From: Pararhodobacter sp. SW119
Lineage (GTDB): Bacteria; Pseudomonadota; Alphaproteobacteria; Rhodobacterales; Rhodobacteraceae
NCBI RefSeq assembly: GCF_017811755.1
Contig: NZ_JADDJF010000003.1
Coordinates: forward strand, 62,001 to 126,000
Length of the DNA: 64,000 nt
Direction of reading: 5' to 3'
A program made the position numbers and the translations under genes. Positions within the stretch are counted from its first letter, which is position 1. Every line of letters starts with the position of its first letter. Below are positions 8,397 to 16,416 of this stretch, piece by piece. Under the pieces are notes generated by a model. It was not told the origin of the DNA. It searched no databases and worked only from the letters and a program-made list of their open reading frames with translations.

Positions 8397-9458
8397 ATGA
8401 AACGCAGAACCTTCCTCGCCTCGGGCGCGGGTATCGGCGCCGCCGCCCTGGCCGCGCCGGCCGTCGCGCAGGGCCGCATCGAATGGAACATGCCGTCCAG
8501 CTTTCCCAAGGCGGCGCCGGGCGTCGGCACCAACGTCACCCGCTTTGCCGAACTGGTCGAGAAGATGTCCGACGGCCGCATGGTGCTGACCGTCTACGGC
8601 GCGGGCGAACTGGTGCCGCCCTTCGCGGTCGAGGATGCGGTCCAGCAGGGCAACGTGCCGATCGGGCACAACACGCCCTATTACGCCGCGTCGAAATCGG
8701 CGGCGCTGCACTGGTACACGGGCGTGCCCTTCGGGATGACCGTGTGGGAACACCAGGCCTGGCTGCGCTGGGGCGGCGGGCAGAAGATCTGGGACGACAT
8801 CTATGCCGAGCGCGACCTGAAACCCATCTATTGCGGCAACTCGGGCGTGCAGTCGGGCGGCTGGTTCAAGAACCGCATCGAGAGCCTGGAGGACCTGCAG
8901 GGTCTGAACATGCGCATCGCCGGCCTGGGCGGCGAGATGATGCGCAAGCTGGGCGTCAACGCCGTGCTGATGCCCGCGACCGAGATCTTCCAGGCGCTGC
9001 AGTCGGGGGCGCTGGATGCTGCCGAATGGGTCGGGCCGATGCTGGACCAGGCCTTCGGCCTGCAGCGGATCACCAACCTGTGCTACACGCCCGCCTATGC
9101 CGAGCCGTCGGCGGCGCTGGCCGTGGTCTTCAACACCGACGCCTGGGGAGAGCTGTCGCCCGACCTGCAGGCGATCTGCGAAGCCGCGGCGATGCAGGCA
9201 GCGATGGAGACGAACGCCCAGTTCGACTGGTTCAACGTGCAGGCGATGGATGCGCTGACCGCGGAGGGAGTCGAGTTCCTGGCCTTCCCCGACGAGGTCG
9301 TCACCGCGATGCGCGACGCCTGGGAGGAGGTAAAGGAGGAACAGCGCGCCGCCAGCGACGATGTCGCCCGCGTGCTGGACAGCATCGAGCCGTTCCTGGA
9401 GAAGGCCGCGGCCTACAACGGCGCCTTCCTGGAACGCTACCTGCCGGCGCGCGGCTGA
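8397..9458 (+). CDS. dctP: TRAP transporter solute-binding protein, TakP-like
   Basis: Periplasmic binding protein of the TRAP system. The twin-arginine leader MKRRTFLASGAGIG followed by ALAAPAVAQ predicts Tat export, as in TakP of Rhodobacter. Fold markers are SSFPKAAPGVGTNVTRFAE, YGAGELVPPFAVEDAV, the NMRIAGLGGEMMRKLG hinge and GALDAAEWVGP, all matching the 2-oxo-acid-binding TakP branch rather than the C4-dicarboxylate branch. It has 353 residues, and GGAGGAG lies just before ATG 8397. A 2-oxo acid or related monocarboxylate ligand is inferred from family. Confidence 0.88.
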   Translation: MKRRTFLASGAGIGAAALAAPAVAQGRIEWNMPSSFPKAAPGVGTNVTRFAELVEKMSDGRMVLTVYGAGELVPPFAVEDAVQQGNVPIGHNTPYYAASKSAALHWYTGVPFGMTVWEHQAWLRWGGGQKIWDDIYAERDLKPIYCGNSGVQSGGWFKNRIESLEDLQGLNMRIAGLGGEMMRKLGVNAVLMPATEIFQALQSGALDAAEWVGPMLDQAFGLQRITNLCYTPAYAEPSAALAVVFNTDAWGELSPDLQAICEAAAMQAAMETNAQFDWFNVQAMDALTAEGVEFLAFPDEVVTAMRDAWEEVKEEQRAASDDVARVLDSIEPFLEKAAAYNGAFLERYLPARG

Positions 9459-9503
9459 CGACGGCCGGCCCGCGGGGCGGGCGGCCGGGGAAAACGGACG
9501 GGG

Positions 9504-9535
9504 GGCGCCGGGCATTGTCATCGCCCGGCGCCTTC
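9504..9535 (+). terminator. intrinsic terminator after the TRAP operon
   Basis: A perfect 10-bp stem, GGCGCCGGGC (9504-9513) with GCCCGGCGCC (9523-9532), has a 9-nt loop and is followed by TTCCT. It ends about 35 nt before msrA. A second GC-rich symmetry just after the dctP stop (about 9463-9490) may strengthen it. Confidence 0.8.
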
Positions 9536-9568
9536 CTATCTTGAAGGCAGTCCCGACAGGAGCGCGCC

Positions 9569-10216
9569 ATGTTCTTTTCCACCAAGACCCACGAGATGAT
9601 CGCCCCCGCCGAGGCGCTGCCCGGCCGGCCCGACCCGATCCCCACCGCCGAGACGCATTTCTTGACCGGCCGCCCGCTGAAGGCGCCGGTGCCCGAGGGG
9701 ATGGCGGTCGCGAACTTCGGCATGGGCTGCTTCTGGGGGGTCGAGCGGTTCTTCTGGCAGACCGAGGGCGTCTGGCTGACGATGGTCGGCTATGGCGGCG
9801 GCTACACGCCCAACCCGACCTATCAGGAGGTCTGCACCGGGCGCACCGGCCACAACGAGGTCGTGCGCGTGATCTACGACCCGGCGGTCGTCAGCTATGA
9901 CGAATTGCTGCGGGTCTTCTGGGAAAACCACGACCCGACGCAGGGCATGCGGCAGGGCAACGACCGCGGCACGCAGTATCGGTCCGGCATCTACGCGACG
10001 ACGCCCGAGCAGGAGGCCGCCGCCCGCGCCAGCCGCGAGGTCTATCAGGAACGCCTGAGCGAGGCCGGGCTGGGCCGCATCACCACCGAGATCGCCGCCG
10101 CGCCCGAGTTCTACTTCGCCGAGGATTATCACCAGCAGTACCTGGCCAAGAACCCCGGCGGATATTGCGGCATTGGCGGCACCGGCGTGGCCTGCCCCGT
10201 CGGCCTGAAGGTCTGA
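9569..10216 (+). CDS. msrA: peptide-methionine (S)-S-oxide reductase MsrA
   Basis: Reduces the S-epimer of methionine sulfoxide in oxidised proteins, recycled by thioredoxin. It has 215 residues with the active-site motif GCFWG (Cys 54), the [10 protein letters not shown] and [12 protein letters not shown] motifs, and [17 protein letters not shown] near the C-terminus carrying a resolving Cys. ATG 9569 has AGGAG upstream. It stands alone between a terminator and a palindromic element, so it is probably monocistronic. Confidence 0.95.
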   Translation: MFFSTKTHEMIAPAEALPGRPDPIPTAETHFLTGRPLKAPVPEGMAVANFGMGCFWGVERFFWQTEGVWLTMVGYGGGYTPNPTYQEVCTGRTGHNEVVRVIYDPAVVSYDELLRVFWENHDPTQGMRQGNDRGTQYRSGIYATTPEQEAAARASREVYQERLSEAGLGRITTEIAAAPEFYFAEDYHQQYLAKNPGGYCGIGGTGVACPVGLKV

Positions 10217-10258
10217 GGCCGGAAGCCCCCGCAACCGGCGCGCGGCCCATGCGGGGGT

Positions 10259-10340
10259 GGGTGTCCACGCGTGGACACCCGCGCAAGCCATTGGCGTGAC
10301 AGGGATTATTTCCTGCCGTTAACCTCATTGAAACTTTCGC
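10259..10340 (+). repeat. composite palindrome/GTTAAC element, copy b
   Basis: A 22-bp perfect palindrome (10259-10280, core GTGTCCACGCGTGGACAC) starts 43 nt after the msrA stop. It is followed by GCGCAAGCCATTG and, 34 nt downstream of the palindrome, by GTTAACCTCATTGAAAC with a TTTCGC end. Confidence 0.78.
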
Positions 10341-10476
10341 AGGCGGGCGCTTTTCGCGCGCAACGCGACGATCCGCGGCCACCCCATCGGCTGGCAGGTC
10401 CGCGCCCGCCACTTGACGCGCCCCGCACCGGCTTCTAGGCCGGCAGGCGATTCCGTTTCCGCGAAAGGCCCCGAGC

Positions 10477-11346
10477 ATGCCGACCTATACCGCGCTGACC
10501 ACGCTGCCCGACGAGGCCCGCGCCCAGGCCCTGGGCGCGGCGCTGGAATCCCTCGACCCCGAGCCGGTGGGGGTCGGCGTCTTCGAGATGGAGGACGGGT
10601 CGAACCTGTGGGAGGTCGGCGCCTATTTCACCGACCCGCCCGACGAGATCGGCCTGACGTTGATGGCCGTCGCGCATGGGGCGGCCGAATTCGCCGTGTC
10701 GGAACTGCCCGAGATCGACTGGGTCGCGCATGTCCGGCGCGAGTTGAAACCGGTCGAGGCCGGGCGCTTCTTCGTCTACGGCAGCCACGACGCCGACAAG
10801 CTGCCCGCCGACCGCATCGGGCTCTGGATCGAGGCGGCGATGGCCTTCGGCACCGGCCATCATGGCACGACGCTGGGGTGCCTGCGCGCCATCGACCGGC
10901 TGGCGACCGAGGGGGTGGTGCCGGAACGGGTCATCGATCTGGGCTGCGGCACGGCGGTGCTGGCGATGGGCGCGGCCAAGGTCTGGCCCGGCACGATACT
11001 GGCCAGCGACATCGACGCCGTCGCGGTCGAGGTGGCGACGGCCAATGTCATCGCCAACGGGCTGGAGGGGCGCGTCGAATGCCTGGAAGCGACGGGTTTC
11101 GCGCATGACGTGATCGCCGCCCGCGCGCCCTTTGATCTGGTCATCGCCAATATCCTGAAGGGCCCGCTGATCGACCTGGCGCCGGACATCGCGCGGCATA
11201 CCGCGCCGGGGGGCCGCGCGATCCTGTCGGGGCTGCTGACCGAGCAGGCGGAAGATGTCCTGGCGGCCTATGTCGCCGCGGGCTACACCCAGGAGCGGCG
11301 CGAGGAGATCGGCGACTGGGCGGCGCTGACCCTGTCGCGCAACTGA
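10477..11346 (+). CDS. prmA: ribosomal protein L11 methyltransferase PrmA
   Basis: SAM-dependent methyltransferase that trimethylates ribosomal protein L11. It has 289 residues. An N-terminal substrate domain is followed by GTGHHGTTLGCL (about residues 126-137), the SAM motif VIDLGCGTAVLAMGA (about 152) and the NILKGPL loop (about 224), all diagnostic of PrmA. Start ATG 10477. The downstream membrane-protein gene is in the same direction after a 69-nt gap. Confidence 0.94.
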   Translation: MPTYTALTTLPDEARAQALGAALESLDPEPVGVGVFEMEDGSNLWEVGAYFTDPPDEIGLTLMAVAHGAAEFAVSELPEIDWVAHVRRELKPVEAGRFFVYGSHDADKLPADRIGLWIEAAMAFGTGHHGTTLGCLRAIDRLATEGVVPERVIDLGCGTAVLAMGAAKVWPGTILASDIDAVAVEVATANVIANGLEGRVECLEATGFAHDVIAARAPFDLVIANILKGPLIDLAPDIARHTAPGGRAILSGLLTEQAEDVLAAYVAAGYTQERREEIGDWAALTLSRN

Positions 11347-11415
11347 TCCGGTTCCGCCGCATTTCCGCCCAAGATCGCTGGCAAGGTCCGCCCCGACAGA
11401 TCGGCGGAGCCATAA

Positions 11416-11742
11416 ATGCCCAGTCACGGATACCAGAAACGGATGGAAAAGATCCTTTCCGCGCAGATCGCGGAAAAGGAAGAGGCCATGCGCCCGCCAC
11501 GATGGCGCGGCGCGCTGAGCCTGACGCTGGTCGTGCCGCTGGCGATGGCCGCGGTCTTCTTCGGGCTCAAGGCCGCGCTGCTGGCGGTGCAGGGCGAAGC
11601 GGCCTTTGTCGTGCAGGTCCGGCCCGCCGACCCCGGCGACTGGATCGCCCTGCTGCGCTACTGGCTGGGCGGGATCGACCCGGTGACCGAAGGTCTGGCG
11701 CGCGCGCTGGCGCCGCTGGTCGAGGCCGCGCGCAGGGGCTGA
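11416..11742 (+). CDS. small single-pass membrane protein, unknown function
   Basis: 108 residues. A charged N-terminal part (YQKRMEKILSAQIAEKEEAM) is followed by one or two hydrophobic segments (LTLVVPLAMAAVFFGLKAALLAV) and a C-terminal region with RPADPGDWIALLRYWLGGIDPVTE. I recognise no domain. Translation looks real: GGAG precedes ATG 11416 and a strong terminator follows the stop. The position right after prmA may be conserved in related genomes, but no function follows from it. Confidence 0.6.
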   Translation: MPSHGYQKRMEKILSAQIAEKEEAMRPPRWRGALSLTLVVPLAMAAVFFGLKAALLAVQGEAAFVVQVRPADPGDWIALLRYWLGGIDPVTEGLARALAPLVEAARRG

Positions 11743-11756
11743 AGCGGACATGACAA

Positions 11757-11787
11757 GGGCCGCGCCGGATGCCGGCGCGGCCCTTTT
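11757..11787. terminator. bidirectional intrinsic terminator
   Basis: A 12-bp stem, GGGCCGCGCCGG with CCGGCGCGGCCC, has a 3-nt loop (11757-11783) and is followed by TTTT; the other strand is preceded by AA. It lies between the convergent membrane-protein gene and DUF1127 gene and can serve both. Confidence 0.88.
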
Positions 11788-11806
11788 CCGGTCACCGAAC
11801 GGGTGT

Positions 11807-12001
11807 TCAGCGGATCTGATCGATCACCGTGTCGATGTCGGCACGGCAAAGGCCGATATCCTCCAGTTCCCGGTCGGACAGCTTGGCAAGCTCCCGGCGG
11901 GTGATGCGGCGGTCGTTCCACGCCGAAAAGGCGGTGAACAGGCCGGCGAAGGAGAAACCGCCACCAAGGGCGATCGGGCGGGTTTGGGCGAGGACAGCCA
12001 T
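11807..12001 (-). CDS. DUF1127 domain small protein
   Basis: 64 residues. A short hydrophobic N-terminal part precedes the DUF1127 (YjiS-like) arginine-rich motif: RRITRRELAKLSDRELEDIGL, then RADIDTVI. Small DUF1127 proteins in alphaproteobacteria have been linked to phosphate and carbon physiology and to RNA turnover, and many are strongly induced by stress. Start ATG 12001 is preceded on this strand by a TATTATAC -10-like box and an inverted repeat. Confidence 0.85.
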   Translation of the reverse strand: MAVLAQTRPIALGGGFSFAGLFTAFSAWNDRRITRRELAKLSDRELEDIGLCRADIDTVIDQIR

Positions 12002-12024
12002 GACAGGCTCCGTATAATAAAAGT

Positions 12025-12038
12025 TTCATCTCGATGAA
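12025..12038. promoter_or_regulatory. inverted repeat in the DUF1127 promoter
   Basis: TTCATC-TC-GATGAA, a 6-2-6 inverted repeat, lies just upstream of a TATTATAC-like -10 for the minus-strand DUF1127 gene, where a regulator could bind. The divergent 334-bp gap to ruvC (12002-12335) otherwise shows only a short palindrome CCGCATGCGG near 12183 and no gene that I can support. Confidence 0.4.
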
Positions 12039-12335
12039 GCATCGCGCTTCTACGAGGGCAGGTAACGCCCGCGCCCGGCGGCCGGTAGGGGGATAAAATG
12101 CAAGCCCGCCATGCAATGGCAGCATGACTTGGACATACATACAGGCGCCGGGCCGAAGCGACCCGCGCGCGACCGTTAATTGCCGCATGCGGGCCGCGAT
12201 TGCAAGTCCTGTGTTGTTCGTGCTTTGCGCTGGCCTGTGTTCCCTTTTCGTGCTAGTCAGGACCAACGCCGGGTCAACCGGCAACGGCGGATCGAACGGG
12301 GCAGTTCGAATGCGGCAAGGGGCGGGACGGGCGGC

Positions 12336-12839
12336 ATGCGGGTCTTGGGGTTAGATCCCGGTCTTCGGACGCTGGGCTGGGGCGTGATCGACGTCGACGG
12401 GCCGCGCCTGGCGCATGTCGGCAATGGCCTCTGCCCCTCCAGCGGTGTCGACCTGGCGACGCGGCTCTTGAGCCTTCATGTACAGCTGACCGAGGTGCTG
12501 GCGCGGTTCAAGCCCGACTGCGCCGCGGTCGAGCAGACCTTTGTCAACAAGGACGCCGTCGCCACGCTGAAGCTGGGCCATGCCCGCGCCATCGCGCTGC
12601 TGGTGCCGGCGCAGGCGGGGCTGTCGGTCGGCGAATACGCCCCGAACGCGGTCAAGAAGACGGTGGTCGGCGTCGGCAAGGCGGCGAAGGCGCAGGTCGA
12701 TCACATGGTGCGGATGCAACTGCCGGGGGTGGTGATCGCCGGGCCGGATGCCGCCGACGCGCTGGCCGTCGCCATCTGCCACGCCCATCACGCGCAATCC
12801 GCCGGCCGCTGGCAGGCGGCGTTGAGGGCGGCGGGATGA
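12336..12839 (+). CDS. ruvC: Holliday junction endonuclease RuvC
   Basis: Dimeric resolvase that nicks Holliday junctions symmetrically. It has 167 residues with the RNase-H-like acidic centre: Asp 7 in [13 protein letters not shown], Glu 66 in AAVEQTF and the C-terminal acidic pair in DAADALAVA. The longer open frame upstream (from 12180) has no homology, and ATG 12336 follows a GGGACGGGCGG leader. It is coupled to ruvA by ATGA, and ruvCAB are clearly one operon. Confidence 0.95.
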   Translation: MRVLGLDPGLRTLGWGVIDVDGPRLAHVGNGLCPSSGVDLATRLLSLHVQLTEVLARFKPDCAAVEQTFVNKDAVATLKLGHARAIALLVPAQAGLSVGEYAPNAVKKTVVGVGKAAKAQVDHMVRMQLPGVVIAGPDAADALAVAICHAHHAQSAGRWQAALRAAG

Positions 12840-13510
12840 TCGGCATGCTCACCGGCCGGATCGCGCATCGGGGCGCCGATCACGTGGTGATCGACGTCCA
12901 AGGCGTGGGCTATATCGTGCATGTCTCGGACCGGACGCTGATGGCGCTGCCCGGCGCCGGCGGGGTGGCGCGGCTGCATACCGAGCTTCTGGTGCGCGAG
13001 GACCTGCTGCAACTGTTCGGCTTCCTCACCCCAGCGGAAAAAGAGTGGCACCGCCTGCTGACATCGGTCCAGGGGGTGGGGGCGAAGGCGGGCATGGCGA
13101 TCCTGGGCGCGCTGGGGCCGGAAGGGCTGGCGCGGGCCATCGCCATCGGCGACGCCGCCGCCATCCGCCGCGCGCCAGGCGTGGGGCCGAAGCTGGCCAG
13201 CCGCGTGGCGATGGAGCTGAAGGACAAGGCCCCGGCGATCATGGCGCTGGCCGCGACCGCAACGGTGGCCACCGCGCCCGAGGTGATCGAGGCGGACACC
13301 CCCGCCGCACCCGTCGCGCCTCCGGCGGCCCCGGCGACGCCCGCGTCCGGCGGCAGCGCGCAGGTCCAGGCCGAGGCGCTGTCGGCGCTGACCAACCTGG
13401 GCTACGGGCCGTCCGAGGCCGCCGAGGCCGTCGCCCGCGCCGCCGAGACCGAGGCCGAGACGCCCGCCCTGATCCGCGCCGCGCTGCGGGCGCTGGCGCC
13501 GAAGGGCTGA
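12836..13510 (+). CDS. ruvA: Holliday junction branch migration protein RuvA
   Basis: Tetrameric junction-binding protein that recruits RuvB. It has 224 residues: the OB-fold domain ([31 protein letters not shown]), paired helix-hairpin-helix motifs ([18 protein letters not shown] and [18 protein letters not shown]), a long Ala/Pro linker (about residues 140-180) and the C-terminal RuvB-binding domain ([16 protein letters not shown]). The start overlaps the ruvC stop, and ruvB follows after 3 nt. Confidence 0.95.
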   Translation: MIGMLTGRIAHRGADHVVIDVQGVGYIVHVSDRTLMALPGAGGVARLHTELLVREDLLQLFGFLTPAEKEWHRLLTSVQGVGAKAGMAILGALGPEGLARAIAIGDAAAIRRAPGVGPKLASRVAMELKDKAPAIMALAATATVATAPEVIEADTPAAPVAPPAAPATPASGGSAQVQAEALSALTNLGYGPSEAAEAVARAAETEAETPALIRAALRALAPKG

Positions 13511-13513
13511 CGC

Positions 13514-14545
13514 ATGGCGACCCCCGACCCCACACTGCGCCCCGACCGCCGCCCCGAGGATGCCGACCGCGCGCTGCGCCCGCAGAGCTTGGACGAGTTC
13601 ATCGGCCAGCATGAGGCGCGCGCGAACCTGCGGGTCTTCATCCAGTCCGCCCGGATGCGCGGCGAGGCGATGGATCACACGCTTTTCTACGGCCCGCCCG
13701 GTCTGGGCAAGACGACGCTGGCGCAGATCATGGCGCGCGAACTGGGCGTGGGGTTTCGCATGACCTCGGGGCCGGTGCTGGCGCGGGCGGGGGACCTCGC
13801 GGCGATCCTGACCAACCTCGAAGCGCGCGATGTGCTCTTCATCGACGAGATCCACCGCCTGAACCCGGCGGTCGAGGAGGTGCTCTATCCGGCGCTTGAG
13901 GATTTCCAGCTGGACCTGGTGATCGGCGAGGGGCCGGCGGCGCGCACCGTGCGGATCGAGTTGCAGCCCTTCACGCTGGTCGGCGCGACGACCCGCCTGG
14001 GCCTGCTGACCACGCCGCTACGCGACCGCTTCGGCATCCCGACGCGACTGCAGTTCTATACCGAGCCCGAACTTTGCGAGATCGTCAGCCGGGGCGCGCG
14101 CCTTCTGGGGATCGAGGCCGCGGCCGAGGGTGTGACCGAGATCGCGCGGCGCGCGCGGGGCACGCCGCGGATCGCCGGGCGGCTGCTGCGCCGAGTGGTC
14201 GATTTCGCACTGGTCGAGGGTGACGGCAAGCTGACGCGCGCGCTGGCCGACAATGCGCTGACGCGGCTGGGGGTGGATCACCTGGGTCTCGACAGTGCCG
14301 ACCGGCGCTACCTGAAGCTGCTGGCCGAGGGCTATGCCGGCGGGCCGGTGGGGGTGGAGACGATCGCCGCCGCGCTGTCGGAATCGCGCGACGCGATCGA
14401 GGAGGTGATCGAGCCCTACCTGCTGCAGCAGGGCCTGATCGCCCGCACCCCCCGCGGGCGCATGCTGACCGCCAACGCCTGGCGGCACTTGGGGCTGGAG
14501 CCGCCGCGCGCCGGGAGCGGGCAGACGGACCTTTTCGAGGGCTGA
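13514..14545 (+). CDS. ruvB: Holliday junction helicase motor RuvB
   Basis: AAA+ ATPase driving branch migration. It has 343 residues with Walker [10 protein letters not shown] (60-68), Walker [10 protein letters not shown] (about 112), the arginine-finger/sensor region [17 protein letters not shown] and a winged-helix C-terminus ([19 protein letters not shown]). It is the last gene of ruvCAB. A palindrome lies 30 nt after the stop. Confidence 0.96.
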   Translation: MATPDPTLRPDRRPEDADRALRPQSLDEFIGQHEARANLRVFIQSARMRGEAMDHTLFYGPPGLGKTTLAQIMARELGVGFRMTSGPVLARAGDLAAILTNLEARDVLFIDEIHRLNPAVEEVLYPALEDFQLDLVIGEGPAARTVRIELQPFTLVGATTRLGLLTTPLRDRFGIPTRLQFYTEPELCEIVSRGARLLGIEAAAEGVTEIARRARGTPRIAGRLLRRVVDFALVEGDGKLTRALADNALTRLGVDHLGLDSADRRYLKLLAEGYAGGPVGVETIAAALSESRDAIEEVIEPYLLQQGLIARTPRGRMLTANAWRHLGLEPPRAGSGQTDLFEG

Positions 14546-14574
14546 AACGCTTCGGGGGCGCGCCGCGGCGGGGG

Positions 14575-14590
14575 TGTCCGCATGCGGACA
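14575..14590 (+). repeat. 3'-end palindrome, copy f (no GTTAAC tail)
   Basis: Perfect palindrome TGTCCGCATGCGGACA, 30 nt after the ruvB stop, followed by an AT-rich stretch containing ATCTTGCTGTTTTGAAATGATATAATCC split over 14593-14625. It has the position and architecture of the composite elements but lacks the conserved tail. TATAAT near 14618 could serve as a -10 for coaBC. Confidence 0.5.
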
Positions 14591-14726
14591 GACAATCATC
14601 TTGCTGTTTTGAAATGATATAATCCGTGATCGCCCATGCGGACCGGGCCGAGACGGGCGCGCGGTTTCCGAGTTGATCTCGCCCCGCCCGCCACCTAGGC
14701 TTTGCACCGCGATAGGGAGGCTTTCG

Positions 14727-15983
14727 ATGCTGTCCGGCAAGCGCATCCTGTTGATCATCGGCGGCGGCATCGCGGCCTACAAGGCGCTGGAGCTGATCCG
14801 CCTGCTACGCGGGGCGGGCGCGGCGGTGGTGCCGGTGCTGACGCGGGCGGGGGAGCAGTTCGTGACGCCCCTGTCGGTCGCGGCGCTGGCCGGGGAGACG
14901 TTGCACCGCGACCTCTTCGATCTGACGACCGAAGCCGAGATGGGCCATATCCAGCTGTCGCGGGCGGCCGACCTGGTGGTGGTGGCGCCCTGCACGGCGG
15001 ACATGATGGCGAAGATGGCGGGCGGGCATGCGGACGACCTGGCCTCGACCCTGCTGATGGCGACGGACAAGCGCGTGCTGATCGCGCCGGCGATGAACGT
15101 GCGGATGTGGGACCACCCGGCGACGCAGCGGAACCTCGCGCAACTGCGGGCCGATGGCGTGCTGACCGTGGGGCCGGATGTGGGCGACATGGCCTGTGGC
15201 GAGCATGGGCCCGGCCGGATGGCGGAGCCGGTGGCGATCCGCGCGGCGATCGCGGCGGCGTTGGGTGGCGTCCAGACGGAGGGCGTCCAGTCGGAGGGCG
15301 TCCAGTCGGGGGGCGTCCAGTCGGGGGGCGGGCCGCTGGCGGGGCGGCATGTCATCGTCACCTCGGGGCCGACGCACGAGCCGATCGACCCGGTGCGCTA
15401 CATCGCCAACCGATCCTCGGGCGCGCAGGGAGCGGCGATCGCGGCGGCGCTGCGCGACCTGGGGGCGCGGGTCAGTTTCGTCACCGGCCCGGCCACCGTG
15501 GCGGCGCCTGCCGGGGTGCAGGTGATCCGGGTCGAAACCGCGCGGCAGATGCTGGCCGCGGTCGAGGCCGCGCTGCCAGCCGATGCGGCGGTGATGGCGG
15601 CGGCGGTGGCCGACTGGCGGGTGGCCAACGCGTCGGGGCAGAAGATGAAGAAGGGCGCGGGCGGGATGCCGGTGCTGGAATTCGCCGAGAACCCCGATAT
15701 CCTGGCGACGCTGGCGCGGCATGCGCAGCGCCCCGGGCTGGTCGTGGGCTTCGCCGCCGAGACGCAGGAGGTGATCGCCCATGCCAGCGCGAAGCGCGCG
15801 CGCAAGGGGTGCGACTGGATCGTCGCCAACGACGTCTCGGACGCGACGGGAATCATGGGCGGGACGGAGAACGCCGTGCACCTGATCACCGAGGACGGCG
15901 TCGAGGACTGGCCGCGGCTGGCCAAGACCGAGGTCGCGCGGCGGCTGGCGGCACGGATCGCCGGGCATCTGGGCGCGGGGTAG
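14727..15983 (+). CDS. coaBC: bifunctional CoaBC (phosphopantothenoylcysteine decarboxylase/synthetase)
   Basis: Carries out two steps of coenzyme A synthesis: CTP-dependent joining of cysteine to 4'-phosphopantothenate (CoaB) and decarboxylation of the product (CoaC). It has 418 residues. The N-terminal flavoprotein CoaC domain starts LLIIGGGIAAYKALELIR and holds APAMNVRMWDHPATQRN. The C-terminal CoaB domain starts VIVTSGPTHEPIDPVRYIANRSSG and includes the MAAAVADWR motif and a KMKKG loop. ATG 14727 has GGGAGG upstream. A four-unit 15-bp tandem repeat encodes the linker between the domains. Confidence 0.95.
   Translation: MLSGKRILLIIGGGIAAYKALELIRLLRGAGAAVVPVLTRAGEQFVTPLSVAALAGETLHRDLFDLTTEAEMGHIQLSRAADLVVVAPCTADMMAKMAGGHADDLASTLLMATDKRVLIAPAMNVRMWDHPATQRNLAQLRADGVLTVGPDVGDMACGEHGPGRMAEPVAIRAAIAAALGGVQTEGVQSEGVQSGGVQSGGGPLAGRHVIVTSGPTHEPIDPVRYIANRSSGAQGAAIAAALRDLGARVSFVTGPATVAAPAGVQVIRVETARQMLAAVEAALPADAAVMAAAVADWRVANASGQKMKKGAGGMPVLEFAENPDILATLARHAQRPGLVVGFAAETQEVIAHASAKRARKGCDWIVANDVSDATGIMGGTENAVHLITEDGVEDWPRLAKTEVARRLAARIAGHLGAG
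15267..15326 (+). repeat. four tandem 15-bp repeats inside coaBC
   Basis: Four units of GGCGTCCAGWCGGRG (15267, 15282, 15297, 15312). Units 3 and 4 are identical; units 1 and 2 differ at one or two bases. They encode GVQ(T/S)(E/G) four times in frame, in the linker between the CoaC and CoaB domains. Multiples of 15 bp keep the frame, so copy number can vary freely. Confidence 0.92.
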
Positions 15984-16004
15984 CGCCGGGGCACTGGGGT
16001 GGAT

Positions 16005-16066
16005 GGGGGCGCTGCCCCCCGTCCCCTGCGGGGCCGTCCCCCGGGATATTTGGGGACAGAAAATGG
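16005..16066 (+). repeat. GC hairpin + CCCGGGATATTTG dispersed element, copy 1
   Basis: GGGGGC-GCT-GCCCCC, a second small hairpin CCCC-TGC-GGGG, then CCCGGGATATTTGGGGACAG. The same tail occurs on the minus strand after kynU. It starts 22 nt after the coaBC stop. Sequences with CCCGGGATATTT cores are common between genes in Rhodobacteraceae and probably act as terminators. Confidence 0.65.
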
Positions 16067-16110
16067 GGCGAAGGTGTTTCCTAACCGGCTGACGAAGGGC
16101 GGCGCGAGGG

Positions 16111-16190
16111 GTGCGCAAATTTGCGCACTTTGGCAAGGCATTGAAAAATATAGGCCATCCGACGGCGTTAACCGCAACGAAACTTTCGGA
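16111..16190 (+). repeat. composite palindrome/GTTAAC element, copy c
   Basis: Perfect palindrome GTGCGCAAATTTGCGCAC (16111-16128), then TTTGGCAAGGCATTGAAAA, and 35 nt after the palindrome GTTAACCGCAACGAAAC followed by TTTCG. It lies between coaBC and the convergent ccoS, downstream of the GC hairpin element. Confidence 0.78.
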
Positions 16191-16244
16191 AAGGGGAGGG
16201 TTGGGCGTCCCTTCGCGTCAGCGGTTGGGCTGGCGGCGGGCCGG

Positions 16245-16403
16245 TCAGGGCTTCGGGTGGTCGTCGTAATCCTTGCGCAGGATGCGGCGGCTGTCGCCTT
16301 CGGGGTCGTCGTACATGCCCTTTTTCAGCGTCCACCAGAACGCGCCGAGGCCCAGGAGGCCGAGGCCCAGCGAGATCGGGATGAGGATGCCCAGAACCTC
16401 CAT
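16245..16403 (-). CDS. ccoS: cbb3 oxidase assembly protein CcoS
   Basis: Small membrane protein of 52 residues needed to insert haem and copper into CcoN. It starts MEVLGILIPISLGLGLLG, has one membrane helix with FWWTLKKG at its end, then the short polar tail MYDDPEGDSRRIL that is diagnostic of the family. It is the last gene of ccoGHIS, 13 nt after the ccoI stop. Confidence 0.92.
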   Translation of the reverse strand: MEVLGILIPISLGLGLLGLGAFWWTLKKGMYDDPEGDSRRILRKDYDDHPKP

Positions 16404-16416
16404 CACGCGGGCCTTT

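Noticed and set aside
10259-10280. Palindromes beginning TGT and ending ACA as PpsR sites
   Set aside because: Distance between TGT and ACA is 10, not 12, and they lie at gene ends, unlike the four true PpsR sites.
12124-12354. Possible 76-codon gene upstream of ruvC
   Set aside because: Runs across the ruvC start in another frame, no ribosome-binding site, no recognisable domain.
15267-15326. CRISPR-like tandem repeats in coaBC or between bchY and bchZ
   Set aside because: Units are contiguous with no unique spacers and no cas genes nearby; plain tandem repeats.
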